A stretch of 64,000 nt of DNA from the NCBI RefSeq assembly GCF_013836145.1, contig NZ_CP057483.1, forward strand, positions 186,001-250,000. The letters run 5' to 3'. The stretch is from Citrobacter sp. RHB25-C09 (GTDB lineage Bacteria > Pseudomonadota > Gammaproteobacteria > Enterobacterales > Enterobacteriaceae). Below the pieces are notes generated by a model, which searched no databases, was not told the origin of the DNA, and saw only the letters and a list, made by a program, of their open reading frames with translations. The translations under genes and the position numbers were made by a program. Below are positions 1-8,092 of this stretch, in pieces. How positions within the stretch are numbered: the stretch's first letter is position 1; each line of letters opens with the position of its first letter.

Positions 1-1908
1 CATTTGGGCGACTACTCTACCGGGGCGGCACAGGCCATCATGCCTTACGTGGTGGGCGGCAGCGAGGTCTACCAGCAGCAGACCAGTTGGCCGTTGGTGC
101 TTGAACACAGCGATGTCGTCGTGCTGTGGAGCGCCAACCCGCTAAATACGCTAAAAATTGCCTGGAATGCTTCAGACGAGCAGGGCATTCCTTACTTTGA
201 CGCGCTACGCCAAAGTGGAAAGCGGCTGATCTGTATCGATCCGATGCGATCGGAGAGCGTCGATTTCTTCGGCGACAAGATGGAATGGATTGCGCCGCAT
301 ATGGGCACCGACGTCGCGCTGATGCTGGGTATCGCCCATACGCTGGTGGAAAACGGCTGGCATGACCAGGCGTTCCTTGCGCGCTGCACCACGGGTTACG
401 CTATTTTCGAAGAGTACCTGCTGGGCGTAAGTGATGGGATTGGTAAAACGGCGGAATGGGCGGCTGAGATATGCGGCCTTCCGGCGGCTAAGATCCGCGA
501 ACTGGCGGAGGTTTTTCACAAAAATACCACGATGATCATGGCCGGCTGGGGAATGCAGCGCCAGCAGTTTGGCGAGCAGAAGCACTGGATGATTGTCACC
601 CTTGCCGCCATGCTGGGGCAAATTGGCACGCCCGGCGGTGGGTTTGGCCTTTCATATCATTTTGCCAACGGCGGCAACCCCACGCGTCGTGCTGCGGTAC
701 TTGCGTCCATGCAGGGCAGCGTGCCCGGCGGCACCGATGCCGTGGATAAAATCCCGGTGGCCCGCATTGTGGAAGCGCTGGAAAATCCGGGTTCTCCCTA
801 TCAGCACAACGGAATGGATCGCCACTTTCCGGATATCCGTTTCGTCTGGTGGGCTGGCGGGGCTAACTTTACTCACCATCAGGATACCAACCGCTTGATT
901 CGCGCCTGGCAAAAGCCTGAACTGGTCGTGATTTCCGAATGCTTCTGGACCGCCGCTGCGAAGCATGCCGATATTGTGCTGCCTGCTACGACTTCCTTTG
1001 AGCGTAACGATCTCACCATGACCGGCGATTACAGCAACCAGCATCTGGTGCCGATGAAGCAGGTTGTGCCCCCGCAGGGCGAGGCGCGCAATGATTTTGA
1101 CGTCTTTGCGGAACTCAGCGAGCGTTGGGAGCGCGGCGGTCGGGAGCGCTTCACCGAAGGTAAAAGTGAACTTGCGTGGCTGGAAACGTTTTACAACATT
1201 GCCGGGCAGCGCGGGGCCAGCCAGCAGGTGACGTTACCGCCATTTGCTTCGTTCTGGGACGCGAACGCGTTAATTGAGATGCCGGAAAACCCGGCCAACG
1301 CGCAGTTTGTCCGTTTTGCTGATTTCCGGCGTGACCCGCAGACGCATCCGTTGAAAACAGACAGTGGCAAAATCGAGATATTCTCGCAGCGAATTGCGGG
1401 ATACGGCTACGCAGATTGTCCGGGTCACCCGATGTGGCTGGAGCCGGATGAGTGGCACGGCAATGCGCAAGCAGGGCAATTACAGGTTTTATCGGCTCAC
1501 CCCGCGCATCGCCTGCATAGCCAACTCAACTATAGTCAGTTGCGTGAGCAGTACGCCGTGGCGGATCGCGAGCCGATCACGATCCATCCCCTGGATGCTC
1601 AGGCTCGGGGGATTCGTGACGGTGATGTGGTACGCCTGTGGAACGCGCGAGGGCAAATTCTGGCGGGGGCTACGATCAGTGAAGGCATCAAACCGGGCGT
1701 GATCTGCATTCATGAAGGCGCATGGCCGGACCTGGATCTCTCCGCAGGGGGCATCTGCAAAAACGGGGCGGTCAATGTCCTCACCAAAGACCTGTCCAGT
1801 TCTCGTTTGGGGAACGGATGCGCCGGTAATACGGCGCTGGCGTGGCTGGAAAAATACAGCGGACCCGAGCTGACGCTGACGGCGTTTAACCCGCCTCCCA
1901 GCTCATGA
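1..1908 (+). CDS. bisC: Biotin sulfoxide reductase, 5'-truncated by window edge
   Basis: Molybdopterin (bis-MGD) oxidoreductase that reduces biotin sulfoxide, and also methionine sulfoxide, back to the thioether in the cytoplasm. The frame is open from base 1, so the start lies upstream. About 635 of the family's roughly 775 residues are present. The DYSTGAAQ stretch at the very start of the window carries the serine that ligates molybdenum in the DMSO-reductase/TorA/BisC type. The middle holds cofactor-binding segments such as AGWGMQRQQFGEQKHW, and the C-terminal part is the molydopterin-dinucleotide-binding domain (for example QVLSAHPAHRLHSQLNYS). It ends 22 bases beyond the convergent yiaC stop, so the two 3' ends overlap. 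Near-identity to E. coli BisC (recalled) separates it from TorA/TorZ; it lacks a visible Tat signal only because the N-terminus is missing. Confidence 0.96.
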   Translation, partial: HLGDYSTGAAQAIMPYVVGGSEVYQQQTSWPLVLEHSDVVVLWSANPLNTLKIAWNASDEQGIPYFDALRQSGKRLICIDPMRSESVDFFGDKMEWIAPHMGTDVALMLGIAHTLVENGWHDQAFLARCTTGYAIFEEYLLGVSDGIGKTAEWAAEICGLPAAKIRELAEVFHKNTTMIMAGWGMQRQQFGEQKHWMIVTLAAMLGQIGTPGGGFGLSYHFANGGNPTRRAAVLASMQGSVPGGTDAVDKIPVARIVEALENPGSPYQHNGMDRHFPDIRFVWWAGGANFTHHQDTNRLIRAWQKPELVVISECFWTAAAKHADIVLPATTSFERNDLTMTGDYSNQHLVPMKQVVPPQGEARNDFDVFAELSERWERGGRERFTEGKSELAWLETFYNIAGQRGASQQVTLPPFASFWDANALIEMPENPANAQFVRFADFRRDPQTHPLKTDSGKIEIFSQRIAGYGYADCPGHPMWLEPDEWHGNAQAGQLQVLSAHPAHRLHSQLNYSQLREQYAVADREPITIHPLDAQARGIRDGDVVRLWNARGQILAGATISEGIKPGVICIHEGAWPDLDLSAGGICKNGAVNVLTKDLSSSRLGNGCAGNTALAWLEKYSGPELTLTAFNPPPSS

Positions 1909-2317
1909 TCCAGGTCGGATGTTGGGTATCCTCCTGCCATGCGCTGTCTTCAATCCTAAAACCCTGCGAATGGTAAAAATTTACCGCCGTCAGGTTTTTT
2001 TGATACACCTCGAGGCTAAGAAGGTTATAGCGCTGCTGCACGCACTGCACCAGCGCTTTGCCAACCCCCCGGTTAAAGGCATTCGGGGCGACAAACAGCG
2101 CACCTAAAAAGCGCTCTTCAAGCACGCTCACAAAGCCCTTAACGTCACCATCCTCTTCCCAGACCCACGTTTTTGCTGCGGGCAGGTAGACATCGCGTAC
2201 AACCGCCTCGCTTTCGCGCCAGTAGCTTTCGCGGATAAAAGGATGGCCATAGATCGTACTTTCCAGCCATAGCGCCATAATCGAGGTGATGTCGGAACTA
2301 TGGAACTCGCGAATCAT
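1886..2317 (-). CDS. yiaC: GNAT-family N-acetyltransferase YiaC
   Basis: Small GCN5-related acetyltransferase of 143 residues. E. coli YiaC is one of the enzymes reported to acetylate protein lysines from acetyl-CoA. The acetyl-CoA-binding motif A is visible as FVAPNAFNRGVGKALVQ (R-G-x-G-K). It is followed by the motif-B-like YQKNLTAVNFYHSQGF typical of GNAT proteins. I start at the ATG at 2317 (protein MIREFHSS) because a GGGAGA ribosome-binding sequence lies just upstream and this matches the E. coli start. An ATG 14 codons earlier only adds residues encoded inside tag. The start overlaps the 3' end of tag by 20 bases, so the two are likely co-transcribed and translationally coupled. Confidence 0.93.
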   Translation of the reverse strand: MIREFHSSDITSIMALWLESTIYGHPFIRESYWRESEAVVRDVYLPAAKTWVWEEDGDVKGFVSVLEERFLGALFVAPNAFNRGVGKALVQCVQQRYNLLSLEVYQKNLTAVNFYHSQGFRIEDSAWQEDTQHPTWIMSWEAG

Positions 2318-2876
2318 GTTTTTCTCCCGGATGACAAAAACAGCCAGTGATATGATCATTTACCAATCCGCAGGCCTGCATAAAGGAGTAGCAAATTGTG
2401 GTGCCAACGAATTTAAAGCCCCGTTTTTTTAACGCCTTCGACAGGGCGTCTGACGCTGGGGTTGATGTCGGGATCTCACTGAGCGTGGCTGCATAGCTAA
2501 CCTGAGGCTGATGGTTCACAAACGACCAGACGAAGTCAGCAAAGGGTTCGCCGTTTTGTTCCATGGCAAGCCAGGCGCGGGCGTTGCCAATAATGGCCTG
2601 AATCTTCCCGCGATGGCGAATAATTCCGGCGTCCAGCAGTAATCTTTCAATATCCTCTTCCTGCATTGCCGCGACGCGAACGGGATCAAAATGATGGAAA
2701 TTAGCGCGGTAATTCTCGCGTTTCTTTAATACGGTAATCCAGGAAAGGCCTGCCTGCTGACCTTCCAGACAGATCATTTCGAACAGCTTTTTCCCGTCCG
2801 TTTCGGGAACGCCCCACTCTTCATCATGATAGGTAATGTAAAGCGGGTCCTGACTGACCCAACCGCAACGTTCCAT
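2298..2876 (-). CDS. tag: DNA-3-methyladenine glycosylase I
   Basis: Base-excision repair enzyme that removes 3-methyladenine, and weakly 3-methylguanine, from alkylated DNA. Length is 192 residues (E. coli 187). The zinc ligands of the Tag family are visible: Cys4 in MERCGW, His17 in TYHDEEWG, and the C-terminal His and Cys in VNDHITGCFCH. The helix-hairpin-helix-like core includes GLSWITVLKKRENYR, with the base-pocket glutamate in FEMICLEGQQAG. It is the first gene of a tag-yiaC pair with overlapping ends and reads convergently to bisC. Constitutive expression is known in E. coli, unlike the Ada-controlled alkA; nothing in the upstream 150 bases suggests otherwise. Confidence 0.97.
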   Translation of the reverse strand: MERCGWVSQDPLYITYHDEEWGVPETDGKKLFEMICLEGQQAGLSWITVLKKRENYRANFHHFDPVRVAAMQEEDIERLLLDAGIIRHRGKIQAIIGNARAWLAMEQNGEPFADFVWSFVNHQPQVSYAATLSEIPTSTPASDALSKALKKRGFKFVGTTICYSFMQACGLVNDHITGCFCHPGEKHDSRVP

Positions 2877-3032
2877 ATTCTCCCTCGTTCTCTGAATCGA
2901 TATAAAAATATCATTCCTACCGCCTTGACGTGCCAGCGAAAAAGATAATATTTAATAAAGGGCTCTTGCCTGTGATTATTATTAACAATGAAATAATATC
3001 GCCGATTTCGGCTCTCTTTCGGAGTCGCATTG

Positions 3033-3734
3033 ATGATGATAATAAAACGCAGTGGTCGCCGGGGAATGACTCTCCTGGCGATTGTGGCTGTTTGTTCGCT
3101 TTCCATCAACACCGTTCAGGCCTGGCAACAAGAATATATCGTTGATGCTGCACCTGGAGATACGGTTGAACGCTATACATGGGACAGCGATCACCAACCA
3201 AGCTATGACGACATTCTGGCTGAGCGTATCAGAACGGCACAAAATGCGCCGGGCTTAATCGTGAGTTTTGCTGACGCAACGCCGAACGAAGCGAACAGCG
3301 GGATGAGCATGGGCTGGAATATTCCTGTTCCTGGCGGTATTACCACCGGGCCGATTGCGGCTGTCCATTATGATGGTACAACCACCTCTATCTATAACGA
3401 GTATGGCGACAGCATCGCCAACCCCTCTGCCGATCCCTTATGGCATGCCAGCGTGAGTACGTTCGGCTGGCGCGTGAATTCGCAATTTGGCGAAGTGCGA
3501 CCGTGGGCGCAAATCAGTTACAACCAGCAGTTTGGCGACAATATCTGGAAAGCACAGTCGGGACTGAGCCGTATGGCGGCGACAACGCAGGACAGTAACT
3601 GGCTTGACGTTACTCTTGGCGCGGATATGTTGCTCAACCCTCATGTCGCGGCTTATGCCGCACTCTCACAGGCTGAAAATACGACGAATGATACCGATTA
3701 CCTTTATACGATGGGGGTGAGCGCCAGATTTTAA
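3033..3734 (+). CDS. yhjY: Autotransporter-like beta-barrel outer membrane protein YhjY
   Basis: Predicted exported protein of 233 residues with a signal peptide (basic start, then LLAIVAVCSLSINTVQA, cleavage after VQA). The mature part resembles an autotransporter beta-domain without a passenger. It has alternating polar/hydrophobic strands, aromatic girdle residues (GWRVNSQFGEVRPWAQISYNQQF) and ends in the outer-membrane signature ...GVSARF with a terminal Phe. E. coli YhjY is annotated as lipase/autotransporter-domain related; no catalytic function can be assigned here. In-frame TTG (3030), ATG (3033) and ATG (3036) codons are clustered. I choose 3033 because GGAG ends 8 bases upstream. 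It is transcribed alone, and no clear intrinsic terminator follows. Confidence 0.85.
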   Translation: MMIIKRSGRRGMTLLAIVAVCSLSINTVQAWQQEYIVDAAPGDTVERYTWDSDHQPSYDDILAERIRTAQNAPGLIVSFADATPNEANSGMSMGWNIPVPGGITTGPIAAVHYDGTTTSIYNEYGDSIANPSADPLWHASVSTFGWRVNSQFGEVRPWAQISYNQQFGDNIWKAQSGLSRMAATTQDSNWLDVTLGADMLLNPHVAAYAALSQAENTTNDTDYLYTMGVSARF

Positions 3735-3828
3735 CCTGTCATTTACATTTTACACTTATAAACAACATGTTATAGGGCGATAGTGGATATTCACTGGGCG
3801 TAAATAATTAGTTTGGTGAATGCTGTCT

Positions 3829-3880
3829 CGTCATTCATTCCGTTTTCCAGGCAATTCATTCCGCGCTGACGGCACTTCAT
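3829..3880 (+). promoter_or_regulatory. YpdB-type operator of yhjX: three phased direct repeats
   Basis: GGCAATTCAT (3850-3859) and GGCACTTCAT (3871-3880) are separated by exactly 11 bases. This matches the arrangement reported for the E. coli response regulator YpdB (GGCATTTCAT-N11-GGCATTTCAT), whose main target is yhjX. A weaker third copy, CGTCATTCAT, lies at 3829-3838, again 11 bases upstream. The three sites share a 21-bp period and hence one DNA face. The operator ends 81 bases before the yhjX start. This implies pyruvate-responsive control by YpdA/YpdB, which is inference from the motif. Confidence 0.8.
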
Positions 3881-3961
3881 GCCGTTTTCTCCCTGCATAA
3901 ACTGCAATTCGATATGGTTGTCGGCAGAGAATTTCCCTTTTGTTTATGCAGGAACACTGCC

Positions 3962-5164
3962 ATGAAAACATCATCCTATCAGCGTACCCGTTGGTTAACC
4001 CTTATCGGCACCATCATTACTCAGTTTGCACTGGGTTCCGTCTATACCTGGAGCCTGTTTAATGGTGTGCTTTCTGAGAAGTTAGGTGAGCCTGTCAGCC
4101 AGGTCGCCTTCTCGTTCGGCCTGTTGAGTTTAGGTCTGGCGATCTCCTCGTCCGTGGCCGGTAAATTACAGGAACGGTTCGGCGTAAAGCGCGTGACGAT
4201 GGCCTCCGGGATCCTGCTGGGGCTGGGGTTCTTCCTGACAGCGCACTCTAATAACCTGATGATGCTGTGGCTAAGCGCCGGGGTACTGGTCGGCCTGGCG
4301 GATGGCGCAGGCTACCTGTTAACGCTCTCCAACTGTGTGAAGTGGTTTCCGGAACGCAAAGGGCTGATTTCTGCATTCGCTATTGGTTCTTATGGCCTGG
4401 GCAGTCTGGGGTTCAAATTTATCGACAGTCAGCTACTGGCAACCGTGGGCCTGGAAAATACCTTCGTCATCTGGGGCGCGATTGTGTTGGTGATGATTGT
4501 CTTTGGCTCGCTGCTGATGACCGATGCGCCGAATCAGGAAGTGAAAACGAAAAATGGTGTCGTGGAAAATGACTACACGCTGGCGCAGTCCATGCGCAAA
4601 CCTCAGTACTGGATGTTGGCGGTCATGTTCCTGACGGCCTGCATGAGCGGGCTGTATGTGATTGGCGTAGCGAAAGATATCGCGCAGGGACTGGCGCATA
4701 TGGATGTTGCTTCAGCGGCAAACGCGGTGACGGTAATCTCCATCGCTAACCTGTCCGGCCGCCTGGTGCTGGGTATCCTGTCGGATAAAATTTCCCGTAT
4801 CCGCGTTATCACTCTTGGTCAGGTGGTGTCGCTGGTGGGGATGGCCGCGCTGCTGTTCGCGCCGCTGAATGCGATGACCTTCTTTGCCGCCATTGCCTGC
4901 GTCGCCTTCAACTTCGGCGGTACGATTACTGTCTTTCCGTCGCTGGTCAGCGAGTTCTTTGGCCTGAACAACCTGGCGAAAAACTACGGTGTAATTTATC
5001 TTGGCTTTGGGATTGGCAGCATCTGCGGTTCGATTATCGCCTCGCTGTTTGGCGGTTTCTATGTCACCTTCTGCGTCATCTTCGCACTGCTGATTCTTTC
5101 TCTGGCGCTATCCACCACGATTCGTCAGCCGAAACGCGCGGTGCTGGAAATGGCACATGCCTGA
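3962..5164 (+). CDS. yhjX: MFS transporter YhjX (oxalate/formate antiporter-like family)
   Basis: Twelve-segment major facilitator of 400 residues, of the OFA-type family. E. coli YhjX is induced by external pyruvate through YpdA/YpdB and has been linked to pyruvate/organic-acid transport; its substrate is not settled. The start MKTSSYQRTRWLTL is chosen because it follows a GCAGGAAC ribosome-binding sequence and equals the E. coli start. An upstream in-frame ATG at 3914 would add 16 unrelated residues. TM1 contains ITQFALGSVYTWSLF, the OFA signature region. The loop between TM2 and TM3 has GKLQERFGVKRV, the MFS motif-A equivalent. It is monocistronic: an operator lies upstream and an intrinsic terminator directly downstream. 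Confidence 0.93.
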   Translation: MKTSSYQRTRWLTLIGTIITQFALGSVYTWSLFNGVLSEKLGEPVSQVAFSFGLLSLGLAISSSVAGKLQERFGVKRVTMASGILLGLGFFLTAHSNNLMMLWLSAGVLVGLADGAGYLLTLSNCVKWFPERKGLISAFAIGSYGLGSLGFKFIDSQLLATVGLENTFVIWGAIVLVMIVFGSLLMTDAPNQEVKTKNGVVENDYTLAQSMRKPQYWMLAVMFLTACMSGLYVIGVAKDIAQGLAHMDVASAANAVTVISIANLSGRLVLGILSDKISRIRVITLGQVVSLVGMAALLFAPLNAMTFFAAIACVAFNFGGTITVFPSLVSEFFGLNNLAKNYGVIYLGFGIGSICGSIIASLFGGFYVTFCVIFALLILSLALSTTIRQPKRAVLEMAHA

Positions 5165-5183
5165 CAGGCGTTGAGTTCCCAAA

Positions 5184-5211
5184 AAAGCCAGCGGACCCGC
5201 TGGCTTTATTG
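5184..5211 (+). terminator. Intrinsic terminator after yhjX
   Basis: GCCAGCG and CGCTGGC form a 7-bp G+C-rich stem with a GACC loop, preceded by an A run and followed by TTTATT. It begins about 20 bases after the yhjX stop. Confidence 0.85.
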
Positions 5212-5427
5212 ATTTCATTAGTATGATTATTCCGCTTTCAAACTTGATTTTTTTGTAAAATTCTTCTTCGATCACACACTCTGCTGCCACTTTTCCCTTC
5301 TCTTGTGGTCTACTTAGCCGCGCACGTGTAGATTTTCCATTTCTGGCTACCTTCGCAACGTTACCTGCCCGGTTTAATTAACCTTGGCGCAAGTGGTATT
5401 TACCCTCGATTCCCAGGGCTTGTTTGC

Positions 5428-7119
5428 ATGAAATACATTAAGTCGATATCGCAGCAAAAGCTTAGCTTCTTGCTCGCTATCTATATTGGTCTGTTTATGA
5501 ATTGCGCAGTTTATTTCCGTCGATTAGATGGTTATGCGCAAAACTTCACCGTCTGGAATGGAATCGCAGCGGTTGTTGAACTGGCTGGCACTGTGCTGGC
5601 AACGTTCGTTCTTTTACGCCTTTTGTCTTTGTTTGGCAGAAGCGTGTGGCGTGTTCTGGCTTTGCTGGTGGTGCTGATCTCCGCCGGTGCCAGTTATTAC
5701 ATGACTTTCCTGAATGTCATGATCGGTTACGGTATTGTCGCCTCCGTTATGACGACCGATATCGATCTCTCAAAAGAGGTTGTCGGCTGGTCTTTTGTCC
5801 TCTGGCTGGTTGGAGTAAGCCTCGTTCCGCTGGTATTCATTTGGTTTAACCGCGCGACAGATACCTTTTGGCGTCAACTTCGCACACCAAAAGTCCGCTG
5901 GCGCAGCGCATTAACCGTTCTGATTGCGGGACTGCTGGTCTGGGGGCCGATCCGCCTTCTCGAAGTACACCAGAAACGGGCTGACCGCCTCGCCAGCGTC
6001 GATATGCCGAGCTACGGCGGCGTGCTGGCCAACTCGTACCTGCCTTCAAACTGGCTCTCTTCGTTGGGACTGTATGCCTGGGCGCAGGTGGATGAATCCT
6101 CGGACAACAAATCGCTGATCAATCCGGCGAAGAAATTTACCTATACCCCGACGCAGAATCTGGACGATACCTATGTCATTTTCATCATTGGTGAAACCAC
6201 CCGTTGGGACCATATGGGGATGCTGGGTTATGAGCGCGATACCACGCCGAAGCTCGCGAAAGAGAAGAATCTGGTGATGTATCGCGGTTACTCGTGCGAC
6301 ACGGCGACCAAGCTATCGCTACGCTGTATGTTCGTGCGCCAGGGGGGAGCGAAAGATAACCCTCAACGCACGCTGAAAGAGCAAAACGTCTTTGCGGTGC
6401 TCAAACAGCTAGGCTTTAGCTCCGACCTGTATGCGATGCAAAGCGAGATTTGGTTCTACAGCAACACCATGGCCGACAATATTGCCTACCGTGAACAGAT
6501 TGCCGCTGAACCGCGCAACCGGGGCAAAGCTGTCGATGACATGCTGCTGGTAAATGAGATTGACCGCTCTTTACAGGCGAACCCACAGGGTAAGCATCTT
6601 ATTGTGTTACATACCAAAGGCTCTCACTACAACTATACGCAGCGTTACCCGCGTGAGTACGCCCAGTGGAAGCCGGAGTGCTACGCCATCGACAGTAAGT
6701 GTCCAAAAGAGGTTATGGTGAATTCGTTCGATAACTCGATCACCTATGTTGATCATTTTATCGATACGGTGATTGATCAGGTCCGTGATAAGAAGGCAAT
6801 TGTGTTCTACGCATCTGACCATGGTGAGTCCATCAACGATAACAAGCATCTGCACGGGACACCGCGTGAAATGGCGCCACCGGAGCAATTCCGCGTTCCG
6901 ATGATGGTGTGGATGTCTGAAAAGTACCTGGAAAACCCAGCCAATGCGCAGGCGTTTGCACAACTGAAGAAAAAAGCGGAAATGAAAGTCCCGCGCCGTC
7001 ACGTTGAGCTATACGACACCATCATGGGCTGCCTCGGTTATACCTCGCCAAATGGCGGGATCAACGAGAACAACAACTGGTGTCATATCCCTGACGGACA
7101 GAAAGCCGCAGCGCAGTAA
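5428..7119 (+). CDS. eptB: Kdo2-lipid A phosphoethanolamine 7''-transferase
   Basis: Inner-membrane enzyme of 563 residues that transfers phosphoethanolamine from phosphatidylethanolamine to the outer Kdo residue of LPS. Five hydrophobic segments fill the first ~190 residues. The rest is a periplasmic sulfatase/alkaline-phosphatase-fold domain. Visible catalytic elements are IIGETTRWDHMGMLGY, the nucleophile threonine in CDTATKLSLRCM, and the metal-site motifs YASDHGES and KHLHGTP. These features separate it from the paralogues EptA and EptC. In E. coli it is controlled by sigma-E and by the small RNAs MgrR and ArcZ; I could not confirm those sites in the 260-base gap upstream. It ends about 90 bases before tRNA-Pro. 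Confidence 0.95.
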   Translation: MKYIKSISQQKLSFLLAIYIGLFMNCAVYFRRLDGYAQNFTVWNGIAAVVELAGTVLATFVLLRLLSLFGRSVWRVLALLVVLISAGASYYMTFLNVMIGYGIVASVMTTDIDLSKEVVGWSFVLWLVGVSLVPLVFIWFNRATDTFWRQLRTPKVRWRSALTVLIAGLLVWGPIRLLEVHQKRADRLASVDMPSYGGVLANSYLPSNWLSSLGLYAWAQVDESSDNKSLINPAKKFTYTPTQNLDDTYVIFIIGETTRWDHMGMLGYERDTTPKLAKEKNLVMYRGYSCDTATKLSLRCMFVRQGGAKDNPQRTLKEQNVFAVLKQLGFSSDLYAMQSEIWFYSNTMADNIAYREQIAAEPRNRGKAVDDMLLVNEIDRSLQANPQGKHLIVLHTKGSHYNYTQRYPREYAQWKPECYAIDSKCPKEVMVNSFDNSITYVDHFIDTVIDQVRDKKAIVFYASDHGESINDNKHLHGTPREMAPPEQFRVPMMVWMSEKYLENPANAQAFAQLKKKAEMKVPRRHVELYDTIMGCLGYTSPNGGINENNNWCHIPDGQKAAAQ

Positions 7120-7210
7120 GCTGGCTGACGACTTTCTCGCCAATCAAAAGGCATTTTGTCCCTAAGGGATTGACGGGCGCGCATCTCAGCAGTAAGATGC
7201 GCCCCGCATT

Positions 7211-7287
<77 letters not shown>

Positions 7288-7292
7288 AATTT

Positions 7293-7322
7293 AAAACCCT
7301 GCTCAACGAGCAGGGTTTTTTG
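7293..7322 (+). terminator. Intrinsic terminator after tRNA-Pro
   Basis: AAAACCCTGCTC and GAGCAGGGTTTT form a strong stem with a short AAC loop, followed by a T run. It begins 6 bases after the CCA end. Confidence 0.93.
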
Positions 7323-7365
7323 CATCTGTAGCCTAAGAGGATGAGAACCTCCGGGGGCAGCATGA

Positions 7366-7553
7366 GTAGGCCTGATAAGCAAAGCGCCATCAGGCATTTC
7401 AGCACACCAAACGCGGCATCGCCGGATGGCGGCGAAGACGCCTTATCCGGCCTACGGGCAAAGCGCCATCAGGCATTTTACCGCCTCAAACGCGGCATCG
7501 CCGGATGGCGGCGTAGACGCCTTATCCGGCCTGGGGGCAAGCGCCATCAGGCA
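7366..7553. repeat. REP/BIME cluster, about 79-bp units
   Basis: Alternating inverted REP-type palindromes: GCGCCATCAGGCATTT recurs at 7384 and 7463, and GCGCCATCAG again at 7541. The copies are separated by CGCCGGATGGCGGCG...CGCCTTATCCGGCCT segments. The spacing of 79 then 78 bp marks two near-tandem copies plus a terminal half-unit. Open frames crossing this block are repeat translations, not genes. Confidence 0.9.
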
Positions 7554-8092
7554 ACTCCCTCACTTCCCACTATCCCTTCGCGATTTTGTGACATATTCCA
7601 TTGTCTTTTCTTATCTCAGCATAAATCTTATTTTTGCGTTACTTAGGCGTAGGGCTAGCATTTTCCGCTGAGCGTCTTCTCGTTCATGGTATTTATCGCT
7701 CAGATCTGCACCATTTCTTTAAAAAGTTTGCGGAATATGCACAAATGTTAATCACCAAATGTTGCGTAATATCAAGACAATTATTCTGGCATTATGCGCG
7801 TAGCATAAATTTCTCTGCTGAGAATACCCCGTTGAAGTTTTTTTAATCTTTGTTTGTGAATTCTCACCGTTGTCGTAAATCACGGTCACCTGTATTGACG
7901 TTTTCACAATCTGTTGACAGATTGTAGGGCATGAGGGGCATTTCATGGAGAATCCGCGCTGCAACTCAGTCGTTTATGTGAACGGAATCCCCACCTCTAT
8001 CGCCGACCCGGCCGGGTAAAAAACAAAAAAGGCCAGGCGGTGCAAACCCACTGCAAAGGGTAAAACAACAACATCACATTTGGAGCAGAAGA
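7554..8092 (+). promoter_or_regulatory. Long dppA leader and promoter region
   Basis: A 539-base stretch without a gene. A perfect 9-bp dyad, ACAATCTGT-TG-ACAGATTGT, spans 7906-7925. TTGACG at 7895 could be a -35 element, but I see no convincing -10. Just before the start codon, 8064-8080 is CA-rich (acaacaacatcac); in E. coli the sRNA GcvB represses dppA by pairing with such a sequence through its G/U-rich R1 region. The ribosome-binding TGGAG at 8081-8085 ends 7 bases before the ATG. The rest is A+T-rich with no recognised element. Confidence 0.5.

Noticed and set aside
7855..7868. TGTGAATTCTCACC as a CRP site upstream of dppA
   Set aside because: The half-sites are separated by 4 bases rather than the required 6.
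7937..7946. GGCATTTCAT, a perfect YpdB repeat, upstream of dppA
   Set aside because: No second repeat lies 11 bases away on either side (the upstream position reads GACAGATTGT). A single half-site is not evidence of control.
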